From positions 310,001-374,000 of the forward strand of contig CDRNVI010000041.1 in NCBI GenBank assembly GCA_977017575.1: 64,000 nt of DNA, given 5' to 3'. Position 1 is the first letter of the stretch; every line of letters starts with the position of its first letter. The notes under the pieces are model-generated. The model worked only from the letters and a program-made list of their open reading frames with translations. It ran no database searches and was not told where the DNA came from. Shown here in pieces: positions 29,557 through 38,762 of the stretch. A program made the translations under genes and the position numbers. The stretch is from Paramoeba atlantica. Taxonomy: Eukaryota > Discosea.

Positions 29557-30210
29557 GAGCGGACGGGGTCCTGGGGTATGGAGGTTGTCCCTATAATTTT
29601 GGAAGGTTATGGATGTTAATCGGTTAACAGGCTTTATTCTCACGCCTTGTTTCCTTTTCGGAAGCAAGGTTCCCCAATGTGAGGTAAATATGAGTAAAGG
29701 TTTCCTTTATTCTACGATTAACGCCTTAATGTTTTTTAACCGCGTCACTGTTGACACGGCCGTACACCACGCCTAGTTGCTCCACACTTCTAGGTCCCAA
29801 GTTGGTGCATGGGCAGAGGTTGAAAGCGTAACCTGTGTAGCTCGTGTGAGCTTGTAAAGGGCGTGGCAGTGGACTGGTCATCTATTGCTATCGTTATCCT
29901 TGTACGAGTTCTGTAAGTGAGGTTTGATTATGATTTCTTTTCTATATATGATTTACTATGTGTCCGGGCATTTTTATACAGGTTTTATTTTGTGTGACGT
30001 GTGTGCGGGCAGGTTGGTCGAGGGTTCCGGTGGGGGGAACCACGTTAACAGAGTGACAGTGACATATATGTTTGCAGGCCTAAAATTGTCGTGAGAACAT
30101 ATTATTTACAGTTTAATGTTGATGTTATGTTTTGAGATTGGGAAATAGGGCTTGTGAGCAATCAGATACATTTTAGTTGTTTCTTTGTTTACTATTCGAT
30201 ACATGTTATT
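29557..30210 (+). mobile_element. Family B 3'-UTR-only insertion
   Basis: A 5'-truncated copy of the UTR following the family B ORF at 38762. It begins GCGGACGGGG after an A-tract; the same start occurs at 36603. It holds the family B form of the RNA module and the GGTTCC-GGTGGG-GGAACC hairpin (about 30025-30045). Its last about 207 bp (30008-30214) are repeated at 34260-34466. Confidence 0.75.
29615..29760 (+). ncRNA. Structured 3'-UTR RNA module (family B form)
   Basis: P1 is GTTAATCG (29615-29622) with CGATTAAC (29715-29722). GTTAACAG (29623-29630) pairs with CTGTTGAC (29748-29755, one G-U), which includes the hairpin loop CTGT. P2 is CTCAC (29639) with GTGAG (29679-29683). P3 is CCTTGCTTCC-like with GGAAGCAAGG, followed by unpaired TTCCCCAA. 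Order and loop sequences match family A although the stems differ. Confidence 0.75.
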
Positions 30211-30406
30211 TATTGAGGGAGATACGGAGTATCTAACTCGCTTACTAAGGTTAATTCCAAAACATGAAAATGCCCATCAAAGAAGCGAGAGATCGAGTTT
30301 TTTCAAAATTTTAAAACGTAGCAGTACCTCACTAGATGAACTCTTTAATACTCGAAAAATCATCTACAACGACCTCATTTCCCAAATTGTAGAACACTTT
30401 TGGTAA
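30211..30406 (+). CDS. Unrecognised small ORF fragment, second copy
   Basis: Near-identical to 14555-14747. It stops at TAA 30404-30406. See the first copy for limits; no domain is recognised. Confidence 0.3.
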
Positions 30407-30467
30407 AAAACAGTGCGTCTGCAAAGGTCTGCGATACGACAAACTGGTTGACTAAGGAGAGTCCTTT

Positions 30468-30542
30468 GAGTAGTCCAGTTGGTAAAGGGGTTCCATTTTG
30501 ACGCTGGATGTCCGCGGTTCGATTCCCGGCATCGACATTTTT
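30468..30542 (+). ncRNA. tRNA-like Pol III unit, second copy
   Basis: A-box-like TAGTCCAGTTGG, B box GGTTCGATTCC (30516-30526) and T5 terminator (30538-30542) are conserved with the 14.8 kb copy. The end differs by one base (CATCGACA). Confidence 0.55.
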
Positions 30543-30704
30543 GAACAAAAAAAATTATATGCTCAAAATCGCGAAAAAAACAAATTCGGAACGATTTTTT
30601 TTTTCAGAAATTTTTTCTTGAAAAAAGTGGCCAGCTGGCCACCAAAAACACGGTTTACATTTTGTATATATATAGAGAGAAAAATAATGTGCAGGTCCGA
30701 GTGG

Positions 30705-31945
30705 TACAGTGTGTAGCTACAGTGGCCCTTGAGAGAGTGAGAGCAGTGCCACGTGAGGCAGTGATTGCACAGTGATGCAGTGCAGCTGCAGTGGCACGTG
30801 CCAGAGTAAGTGCACTTCCATGTGAGGCAGTGACTGCAGTGATGCAGTGTAGCTGCAGTGGCACGTTAGAGAGTAAGTGCACTGCCATGTGAGGCAGTGA
30901 CTGCAGTGAGGCAGTGTAGCTGCAGTGGCACGTGCCAGAGTAAGTGCACTGCCATGTGAGGCAGTGACTGCAGTGATGCAGTGTAGCTGCAGTGGCACGT
31001 GCGAGAGTAAGTGCACTGCCATGTGAGGCAGTGACTGCAGTGATGCAGTGTAGCTGCAGTGGCACGTTAGAGAGTAAGTGCACTGCCATGTGAGGCAGTG
31101 ACTGCAGTGATGCAGCGCAGCTGCAGCGGCACGTGCGAGAGTAAGATTACCGCCACGTGAGACAGTGAATGCAGTGATGCAGTGCAGCTGCAATAGCACG
31201 TGAGAGAGTGAGAGTACTGCCACGTGAGGCAGTGATGCAGTGTAGCTGCAGTGGCACGTACGAGAGTAAGAGTAGAGGCAGTGAATGCAGTGCAGCTGCA
31301 ATAGCACGTGAGAGAGTGAGAGTACTGCCACGTGAGGCAGTGACTGCAGTGTAGCTGCAGTGGCACGTGAGAGAGTGAGAGTACTGCCACGTGAGGCAGT
31401 GACTGCAGTGTAGATACAGTGGAATGTGAGAGAGTCAGTGACTGCAGTGTAGCTACAGTGGAACGTGAGAGAGTGAGAGTACTGCCACGTGAGGCAGTTA
31501 CTGCAGTGTAGCTGCAGTAGCACGTGAGAGAGTGAGAGTACTGCCACGTGAGGCAGTGACTGCCGTGTAGATACAGTGGAATGTGAGAGAGTCAGTGACT
31601 GCAGTGTAGCTACAGTAGCACGTGAGAGAGTGAGTGTACTGCCACGTGAGGCAGTGACTGCAGTGTAGATACAGTGGAATGTGAGAGAGTCAGTGACTGC
31701 AGTGTAGATACAGTGGCACGTGAGAGAGTAAGTGTACTGCCATGTGAGGCAGTGACTGCAGTGATGCAGTGTAGCTGCAGTGGCAGGTGAGAGAGTAAGT
31801 GCACTGCCATGTGAGGCAGTGACTCCAGTGCAGCTGCATTGGCACGTGCGAGAGTAAGAGTAGTGTCACGTGAGGCAGCGACTGCAGTGTAGATACAGTG
31901 GCACGTGAGAGAGTAAGTGTACTGCCACGTGGGGCAGTGACTCAC
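30705..31945 (+). repeat. 67-bp satellite array, block 2
   Basis: Same unit as at 15.0-16.8 kb, preceded by the same tRNA-like unit and followed by the same minisatellite, but without an S1 insertion. It is a segmental duplicate with different unit number. Minus-strand ORFs through it are spurious. Confidence 0.88.
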
Positions 31946-31984
31946 GTTGAGTGAGTCCACTGAGTGAGTCCCACGGGGGTGGGA

Positions 31985-32172
31985 GAGTGTTGTGGAAGAG
32001 TGGCCAGCTGGCCATGTTGTGGAAGGGTGGCCAGCTGGCCATGTTTTGGAAGTGGCCATGTTGTGGAAGTGACCATGTTTTAGAAGTGGCCAATTTGTGG
32101 AAGGGTGGCCAGCTGGCCATGTTGTGGAAGGGCGGCCAGCTGGCCATGTTGTGGAAGGGTGGCCAGCTGGCT
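31985..32172 (+). repeat. Minisatellite (GGCCATGTTGTGGAAG), second block
   Basis: Homologous to 16817-17010. It ends abruptly at GGCCAGCTGGC where the Merlin-like remnant begins. Confidence 0.78.
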
Positions 32173-32179
32173 TTCGCTA

Positions 32180-32665
32180 CTGTTTTGCCGTAGCCATATT
32201 TGACGCATTGGAGAGCCCATTTTCACCGAAGGTCCATGGGTGTCGCCCCATAGTTGTAGTGTTGCTGTTTCGTCCATTGATCGATTTCTGTCACCGTGAC
32301 GAACCTCCATCCTATTTTTCGGACCCTTTTTCCACGGTTATACCCTTTTTCCACGGTTTGTATTTCCGTTTTCCTATGAATGTTTCATCCACTTGCAGTT
32401 TGGAAAAGTTAAAATCCGTGTTTCCTTGGTGGAACGCTGCTTTACCTACCATGTGAAGGAACTTTGTGACAGTGCCTTGCCGCACTCCACGGTTACGACT
32501 GATTTGCCCTGTCGTGAGGTTGTTCGCGATGTCCCCCCATATTAGAAGAAGAGTATCTATATCCACTCCAGAGCGACTGTTCAAAAAAAGGGGAGAATAT
32601 AAACGCTCGCGCACGACATGGGTTGCAAGCATCGTCAGCACGATACGTAAATACAGGGGGTGCAC
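32180..32665 (-). pseudogene. Merlin/ISXO2-like DDE transposase remnant
   Basis: Read on the minus strand from 32665, a helix-turn-helix-like segment (TTGQISRNRGVRQGTVTKFLH) precedes LQVDETFIGKRKYKPWKKG. This matches the first catalytic block VDE.(F/L).GKRKY of ISXO2/IS1595 and eukaryotic Merlin transposases. The frame is lost after 32312. The downstream part reads only in another frame and lacks later DDE residues. No terminal repeats were found. Confidence 0.75.
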
Positions 32666-32805
32666 GAAATTATGGGGGGGGGGTCAAAATTCTTACAACT
32701 CGGCCAATTTTGGAAAATAATAGCGCATTCGAGAGCTCTCACAGAGTTACGTGTCATGTGATATAACGTTTTACGTAGTTTCCAGGTATATGCATTCTCC
32801 TGGAG
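32666..32805 (+). other. Spacer
   Basis: It contains a G8 run and nothing coding on either strand that I can support. Confidence 0.3.
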
Positions 32806-33441
32806 GGCGGAGGTGGCGGAGTGGCAAGAATTCAAAGTTTGAAGCACATGGTGCTCAGACGGCGAGTTCAAACCCGCTCATCGCAATATTCCTGGCGGCC
32901 TCACTCTAAGAGGCTGGGCTGATAACCGACTAGGCCCAGTACTCGTAGGACCGTCCCGGACCCTCCCCTCAGGGAACCAGCTCCCTTACCCGGCTTACAC
33001 CTCTTGGGTAAGCCGTGTTGACGCACAGTTCGTCGACGCAGCGTGTTGGCAACAGCACGTTGGTGCCGCCTTGGACAAGCGGAATCTGGTAGAGGACGTC
33101 GGCCTCGGAACTTCCAAATCTGTCTGTGAAGGGTCTGGCTTGCCAGTGACCATCCGGAGCAATCCGGAATGATTTGGATTTTGGATTGGACTAGGCCCAG
33201 TACTCGGAGGACCGTCCCGGACCCTCCCCACAGGGAACCAGCTCCCTTACCAGGCTTACACCTCTTGGGTAAGCCGTGTTGACGCACAGTTCGTCGACGC
33301 AGCGTGTTGGCAACAGCACGTTGGTGCCGCCTTGGACAAGCGGAAACTGGTAGAGGACGTCGGCCTCGGAACTTCCAAATCTGTCTGTGAAGGGTCTGGC
33401 TTGCCAGTGACCATCCGGATCAATCCGGAATGATTTGGATT
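32806..33441 (+). mobile_element. SINE-like element S2 with long-variable-arm tRNA-like head and 261-bp duplication
   Basis: The head has A box TGGCGGAGTGG (32814-32824) and a B-box-like AGTTCAAACCC, with spacing and GGTGCTCAGACGG resembling a Leu/Ser tRNA variable arm. The body starts CCTGGCGGCCTCACT as in S1. A unit starting GACTAGGCCCAGTACTC is tandemly repeated at 32928 and 33189 (261 bp), each ending near AATGATTTGGATTTT. Confidence 0.6.
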
Positions 33442-33836
33442 TTTTGGATTTTTGGCATTCTCCTGAATACCGTAAAAAGGGCAACTGCAAGTTTTTTTTC
33501 TGGTAAGAAAAAAGTTAGTATCCACAATTTCCACCTTTTTTCTCCAGCACAATTTTCACACGGGTTGAAACACTCTTTAAAGTCCTCAAAAATACATCGT
33601 ATTGCGCCTCTTCTAATTTTTCGACCCCAGAAGCGATCTCTCGTCTCAAATCTGCACGATTCGTTGGACAAAGCGAGTTTTTATGCTCGTCCATATCAGA
33701 ATCGAGAATTTTTTAACCATGATAGTTTACGAGAGGAAATTTAGACGAGAACAAATACGAATTTGAAAAGACTTCTTTTTCTCAAATGGCCCTCGAGGCA
33801 CATAATCTCTGATTATGAATTCTATTATATCTTTTA
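33442..33836 (+). other. Unclassified AT-rich segment
   Basis: An open frame of about 100 codons on + (33430-33744) has no domain I recognise. It is followed by GGCCCTCGAGGC and CATAATCTCTGATTATG, a variant of the Q terminal hairpins. It may be the end of a degenerate transposon. Confidence 0.35.
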
Positions 33837-34039
33837 ACCCAGATTGAAAGGGGCGAGGGAGATACGAAGCAACAGGCGTGGCAGATTCCCACTGAAAAGA
33901 AATGGTATCTCCCCGCACGAGAAAAGCCTTTGCGCTTTCTAGCTCGGAGACAAGCTTCGTGCGGGAGATACCATTTCTTTTCAGTGGGAATCTGCCACGC
34001 CTGTTGCTTCGTATCTCCCTCGCCCCTTTCAATCTGGGT
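33837..34039 (+). mobile_element. Foldback MITE, copy 2
   Basis: Inverted arms of about 83 bp (ACCCAGATTGAAAGGGG...) are flanked by TA on both sides (33835-33836, 34040-34041). The centre is the reverse complement of that at 17.3 kb. It is one member of a Tc1/mariner-like non-autonomous family. Confidence 0.85.
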
Positions 34040-34041
34040 TA

Positions 34042-34259
34042 TGCCCCGCGGCGTGGATTTCTAATAGTCCACGTTTGGAAATTTAGCCGCGGGGCAGGGA
34101 GTTGTTTATGCCTGCTTGGCCCTTCGGGGCACATAATTTCTTCAAATTATGATTTGTTTCAAATAGTGTTGTAATTTCATTATTCATTCTTTATATTCTT
34201 GGTAGGCTATTTTTTCTACTTACGTTTCAAAAGTTTTTGTGCCCGCCCACCGAGCCCCC
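34042..34259 (+). repeat. Q terminal motif, second copy, and spacer
   Basis: TGCCCCGCGGC and GCCGCGGGGCA form an outer stem around CGTGGA/TCCACG. Then GGCCCTTCGGGGC and CATAATTTCTTCAAATTATG repeat 14428-14525. The first about 20 bases nearly match 34468-34488 inside the recombinase ORF. The rest is a T-rich spacer. Confidence 0.5.
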
Positions 34260-34466
34260 AGCCATTTGGTCGAGGGTTCCGGTGGGGGGAACCACGTTAA
34301 CAGAGTGACAGTGACATATATGTTTGCAGGCCTAAAATTGTCGTGAGAACATATTATTTACAGTTTAATGTTGATGTTATGTTTTGAGATTGGGAAATAG
34401 GGCTTGTGAGCAATCAGATACATTTTAGTTGTTTCTTTGTTTACTATTCGATACATGTTATTTATT
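34260..34466 (+). repeat. Family B 3'-UTR segment, duplicate of 30008-30214
   Basis: This 207-bp match to 30008-30214 includes the GGTTCC-GGTGGG-GGAACC hairpin. In both places it ends at TATTTATT, followed by different DNA, so the boundary is an insertion or recombination junction. Confidence 0.7.
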
Positions 34467-34467
34467 A

Positions 34468-34837
34468 TGCCCAGCGGCGTGGATTTCCTTACCGGCCGTA
34501 CCTCTACGCGATAGTGGCTGGCCCGGGGACACCCGAACTGGCTCAGTTTGTGGGAAGTTTGAGACCAGGCCAACGCCTGTGTTACACGACGGTCCGGGAG
34601 ATGGACCACAGGATAAATCAGCTTCTCGGTCCGGGGTATGGAACGCATTCCACAAAAAGAGGTGCAATAACTTGCCTGTTTCACGAGATCTCCCTCGGGA
34701 ATCTCAGGATGGAGGACGTCCAGAACCTCACGAAACACCTCAACGTCGAATCACTGTTGCGCTACAACGCAAGCAGTATTACAACGGCAAGGGCTCTCGG
34801 GACGCAGAGAGTCTCAGTACTTCTCCCAGTGCTGTAA
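34468..34837 (+). pseudogene. Tyrosine recombinase, C-terminal part (VIPER/DIRS-like element)
   Basis: The frame ending at TAA 34835-34837 has THSTKRGA (catalytic His near 34645 and Arg) and KHLNVESLLRYN (His and nucleophile Tyr at 34763-34765). These are the H-x-x-R and Tyr boxes of tyrosine recombinases. The first catalytic Arg box is missing because the 5' part is lost at the 34467 junction. It overlaps the RT frame in -1 register, the gene order known for VIPER-type retroelements. The recombinase would have integrated the element's DNA copy. Confidence 0.75.
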
Positions 34838-36522
34838 CCTCGGAGCACGTGGCAAAGTGCTTCGAGGAAGTGCCTTACCTTCGCAGGCACTCCGTTGTTT
34901 GTGCACGCCGCTCTTCACGGCTAGCCAAGGCACACGACGCTCACCTACCTTTGCACGTTAAGAAGTCGATACCTGTTATCCATATGGATCAGGTTAAGGA
35001 GTGGATGAGTCTGTCAGCTGCCACTCGTTTTCGCAAGGTAGTGGATGAACTATTATGGGTACCTAAAGCCCCGTACCCCGAACCTAGTGTGAAAGGTTCG
35101 TTGCCTGAGGCGGACGTCCGATTGTTGGAGGACGCAGGCATAATCTCTAAGGTCCCGGCGCAGGAGTTGAGAAAGCGCCCATCTGTGCAGTTCATGATTC
35201 CCTTCACGGTTGTGGAGACCGATGATGAGGGCAATCAGCGCAGAAGATTTATTTCATGGACAAGGGACGATAACGATAGATTAAAATCATATGAACCAAA
35301 GGTCCCATTATATCATCCCTCCAAGTATCTTCATAAGGCGCATGAGCCGATGGCTGTGAAGCGGGACTTCACATGCGGGTTTTACCAGATTGGTATCCCG
35401 AAGAGGGCGCGGCCCAAATTCCGCCTTAGAACGACCAGTGGAGACGTGTATGAGATGAACGTCCTCCCGATGGGCCATAGGTGTGCACCGGAGGTTATGC
35501 ACACGGTTACCGCCGCGATTGCTGGCGAGGCGTCGATTTGTTCTCAGCGCTACTCGTTTCACCGAGGCGCTATCGACGTTTATGTTGACGGAGTTCGGTT
35601 TGCAGGAACCGACTCCGAGGCCACCACGTACGCTCAGTTCATTGACGAGCGTTGCGACAAAGCGAACGGTCTTTTCAAAGATCGGGGTCAGCCCCCTGTA
35701 GCACAGTACGTGTTCAATGGGGTGGCGTTCGACCATAACGCGCATACGGTCTGCCTGGGGCCGCGAGTGATCAGGAAACTGAGAGCCGACTCTTTCTTCA
35801 ACATTTCCTTTGTTGACCTAGAGGCGGTGGTGGGGCGCCTCATTTATGGCTCCGCAGTTCTCCGACTCAATATGCCGCGATTTTATTTCGCTTTGAAGGT
35901 GGCGCAACGGCGTATCAACTTGTTGAACCGTTGCCCGAAGTTATGTGACCGTCCGGTCGCACTCCCTGTCGTCACTCGCTCCATGCTAGCAGAGTGGAGA
36001 AACGAGTTGTTGGAGAATGTTCCACGGTCTCCACCTCCCCATCCCGATGTTGTTCCACACAAGCATCGTCTCTACACCGATGCCTCGGTGAAAGGATGGG
36101 GAGCGATTATGTATTTAGACAGCGGAGAGGTTTTGATTACGGGAGAGGCGTGGCCTGAGTCATCCTCGTATGAGGTGAATCGTGCGGAAGCTGCAGCAGT
36201 CCGCTTAGCCCTCGAGAAGTTTTCCGCGCATTGCCCCCGTGGAACCTGCTTGGATGTTTTTGTTGATAACACCTCCTGTCAGGCTGCACTGAACAGGATG
36301 ATCTCCAAGTCAGAGGGGGTTTCAATGGAATTGCGCGAAGTCCTGCGACTGACAGAGGAGAAAGGTATTTGTGTGAAGGCAGCGTATATATCCACGGATG
36401 AGAACCCGGCGGATGCTGTCAGTCGCGGGAAGGAGATTGAGATGGAGAAGGTCGAGAGATACGAAGGTAAGATCGAGAGAGACATTAGTAAGGTAGGCAG
36501 TCATATTCAGAGAAAGCCCTAA
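34468..36522 (+). CDS. Reverse transcriptase-RNase H of a VIPER/DIRS-like retroelement
   Basis: This long open frame stops at TAA 36520-36522. Its first part overlaps the recombinase frame, so the true start is unknown; recognisable RT sequence begins near 34840. RT motifs are VKRDFTCGFYQI (Asp near 35366), LPMGHRCAPEVMH, and VYVDGVRFAG near 35587, where the second Asp of the usual xxDD is Gly. RNase H follows: YTDAS, NRAEAAAV, VFVDN and ENPADAVSRG supply the D-E-D-D set (about 36070-36420). The order recombinase-RT-RNase H distinguishes it from LTR and LINE elements. The altered DD may be a clade trait or damage. Termini were not identified. Confidence 0.8.
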   Translation, partial: CPAAWISLPAVPLRDSGWPGDTRTGSVCGKFETRPTPVLHDGPGDGPQDKSASRSGVWNAFHKKRCNNLPVSRDLPRESQDGGRPEPHETPQRRITVALQRKQYYNGKGSRDAESLSTSPSAVTSEHVAKCFEEVPYLRRHSVVCARRSSRLAKAHDAHLPLHVKKSIPVIHMDQVKEWMSLSAATRFRKVVDELLWVPKAPYPEPSVKGSLPEADVRLLEDAGIISKVPAQELRKRPSVQFMIPFTVVETDDEGNQRRRFISWTRDDNDRLKSYEPKVPLYHPSKYLHKAHEPMAVKRDFTCGFYQIGIPKRARPKFRLRTTSGDVYEMNVLPMGHRCAPEVMHTVTAAIAGEASICSQRYSFHRGAIDVYVDGVRFAGTDSEATTYAQFIDERCDKANGLFKDRGQPPVAQYVFNGVAFDHNAHTVCLGPRVIRKLRADSFFNISFVDLEAVVGRLIYGSAVLRLNMPRFYFALKVAQRRINLLNRCPKLCDRPVALPVVTRSMLAEWRNELLENVPRSPPPHPDVVPHKHRLYTDASVKGWGAIMYLDSGEVLITGEAWPESSSYEVNRAEAAAVRLALEKFSAHCPRGTCLDVFVDNTSCQAALNRMISKSEGVSMELREVLRLTEEKGICVKAAYISTDENPADAVSRGKEIEMEKVERYEGKIERDISKVGSHIQRKP

Positions 36523-36664
36523 GGGACAGGATCACCAAATACAAAAAAAAACAAGACAAGAAAAAAAGAAAAAAAACAAAGACAAAAAAAAAAAAAAAAA
36601 AAAGCGGACGGGGTCCTGGGGTATGGAGGTTGTCCCTATAATTTTGGAAGGTTATGGATGTTAA
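36523..36664 (+). other. A-rich junction and family B UTR stub
   Basis: A-rich DNA leads to an A-tract ending 36602. Then GCGGACGGGG... repeats 29557-29620 and breaks at GTTAATCG, where a family B ORF fragment begins without an A-tract. Confidence 0.6.
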
Positions 36665-38762
36665 TCGCTCACAGTGTACGCAAACGTCTGACTCGTTGCA
36701 GAATCATTGCTCTAGCCAAACCGAACAGCGGCGTAAGACCTGCAGCGATGGGGGATACCATAATTAAAATATGTGGCACAATTCTTCTTCAGCGTCATGA
36801 GGCTGCGCTAAAATCGCTCTTCCAACCTATCCAGCGAGGGATCTTGCAGAAGAATGCCTGTGAATCAATTGTACACGAGTTACTTTCTGAGTATGAAGCT
36901 GGAAATACGGTGCTCACCATTGACTTCAAAAACGCGTATAATACACCTCATCGAACAGCAATAGAAAGAGCTCTAACTCAATATCCCATCTTCAAACATT
37001 TCATGCGGATTTTTTATTTGGAATATGGCCAGCCAACCGAACTTCCCTTCTTTGCTAACAACTCGCTGCATTCAGTCATAGAAAGCTCCTCTGGGGTTCG
37101 GCAAGGATCCGCGCTGTCATCGCTTTATTTCTGCGCTGTGTTGCATGGAGCTTTGAAAGAAGTAGCTGATGCTTACCCCGAGGTCACCGTACGCGCGTAC
37201 CAGGATGATGTAACGATGTGTTCTAAAAACGAGGCATCTCTCGAGGTTGCATTCTTGCATTTCAAAGAGCTTACGAGCGATCTGAACTTAGAAATAAACT
37301 ACCGCAAATGCGAAATTTTTCAAGGATCCAGGGCATTACACATCAAAGATTCCTCTCTTCGGGAACTTGGGGTTCAAGACTGCGTAGATACAATCAAAGT
37401 GCTCGGAGGATACATAGGCAACAACAAAGCCGTAGAACGCAAACTTCTCGAAAAATTGGAGAAGCATAACTGTCTGTTTCGAAGACTCAGCCGCATGGGG
37501 CCAAGTAATCTTTCCCTCGCAATTTTAAAGCGTTGCACGATACCGCGCCACGATTATCACCTGCGAGTACATAAACCGGGCGCATCACTCCTTCTAGCTC
37601 AGACTTTTGACAAAGAGATCCAACAAGTCTTAAGAAAGTGGTGCGATGCTGACGAAGATGCCTTAGCACTTGCCTCTTTGCCGTGCAAAATGGGAGGATT
37701 GGGAATAACCTCCACAGTTCTGAAACATCGCTATCTTTTTGAAGCTTCCCGTCAATCTATTGATGAGCATTTCAACCCATATGAAGCTCCGATAGAAAAC
37801 TCTGAGAAGCAACAAAAAGGCAACAAGACCACAGGGACACAAGGAGTACGCACGGCACTGAAGAAACTAGTCAATGACGAGCACGAAAAACTTGCGGCAG
37901 AGCTGAAAACAAAACCACGTTTCAGTGGAGTTATGAAGCGCTCGAAGGAAGCAAATTTTCATCTCCTCTCGACCAACAACTACGTAAACCCTTACCTCTT
38001 CCAGCAAACGCTCAAGATGAGGCTGGCCGTCAGTCTCCCTTCTTCGAGTAATATCTCCTGTCCTGGATGCGGGGTCAGTGAATCGCCCTCCGGAATATTT
38101 CCACACGTTGCAGGTTGCTCGAAATGTGCTGGGATGAACTGTACGAGAAAACACTCACACATTGTTCGATACCTTTCAAATCTATGTGGAAAAGCTGGAC
38201 TCCCATGTGCGTTGGAACCGCGTCTGTATTCATCGTTCTTTTGCACGAAGTGTAAGTGCTCTATTTCACCAGAAGCAGCGGAGAAAAAAAAAAAGCTTAA
38301 GGATCTACACCCGGAGGGATAACGTCAAAAAAAAAGAAAGCTATCGGACACCCATGCAGAGCTCGTCGTATACGTTCGGGCCCCGATCTGGCCATAATGT
38401 GGCCAGATATTGGAGAAGTCCTCTACGATGTCACAGTCGTACACACACTCTGCAGCAGCTACCAGAAACAGTCCAGCAAAGCCCTTCTAGAGAGTGCCAT
38501 AGAAAGAAAACATCGAAAATACATAGTGGAGAAAGGAGTGGATCCAAACTATTTTCGATGCATAGAGCTAACTGATTGTGGAATGCTGCACGAAAATACG
38601 AAGGAGCTGATTAAAGACCTCTCGAAACGCGCTGACTTAGACCCCAAAGTGATACGGGAAGCCTTCCAATTGGAAAACGAAAAGTTCGCAGCATACACAA
38701 TCGTGTCGCAGCTGCGAAATCACATCAAGGGCGAAAAGTGGCTAGGAGGCCTCAGACTCTGA
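36665..38762 (+). pseudogene. Family B RT-RLE, 5'-truncated copy B2 with micro-insertion
   Basis: Family B retrotransposon protein starting within RT (RCRIIALAKPNSGVRPAAMGD). It has motif A TIDFKNAYNT, motif B GVRQGSALSSLYF and motif C YQDDVTM, then the thumb and a zinc knuckle (CPGC, H, CSKC). A 32-nt sequence (38295-38326) flanked by A-runs is inserted in a coding A-run and shifts the frame, ending the first part at 38322. The RLE resumes (RSGPDLAIMW, YDVTVVH) and stops at 38762. Intact homologues lack this insertion, so it is not an intron; no GT-AG ends are present. Confidence 0.85.

Noticed and set aside
32728-32880. Functional Leu or Ser tRNA at 32.8 kb
   Set aside because: The boxes fit but the anticodon arm and acceptor stem do not fold. 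The body shared with S1 indicates a SINE-type unit.
33441-33744. Protein-coding gene on + (about 100 codons, LHDSLDKASFYARPYQ)
   Set aside because: No recognisable domain, no supporting start context, low-complexity surroundings. Kept only as an unclassified segment.
38295-38326. Intron in the family B ORF
   Set aside because: It lacks GT-AG ends and is flanked by A-runs. The same sequence stands elsewhere as a poly(A)-bounded fragment.
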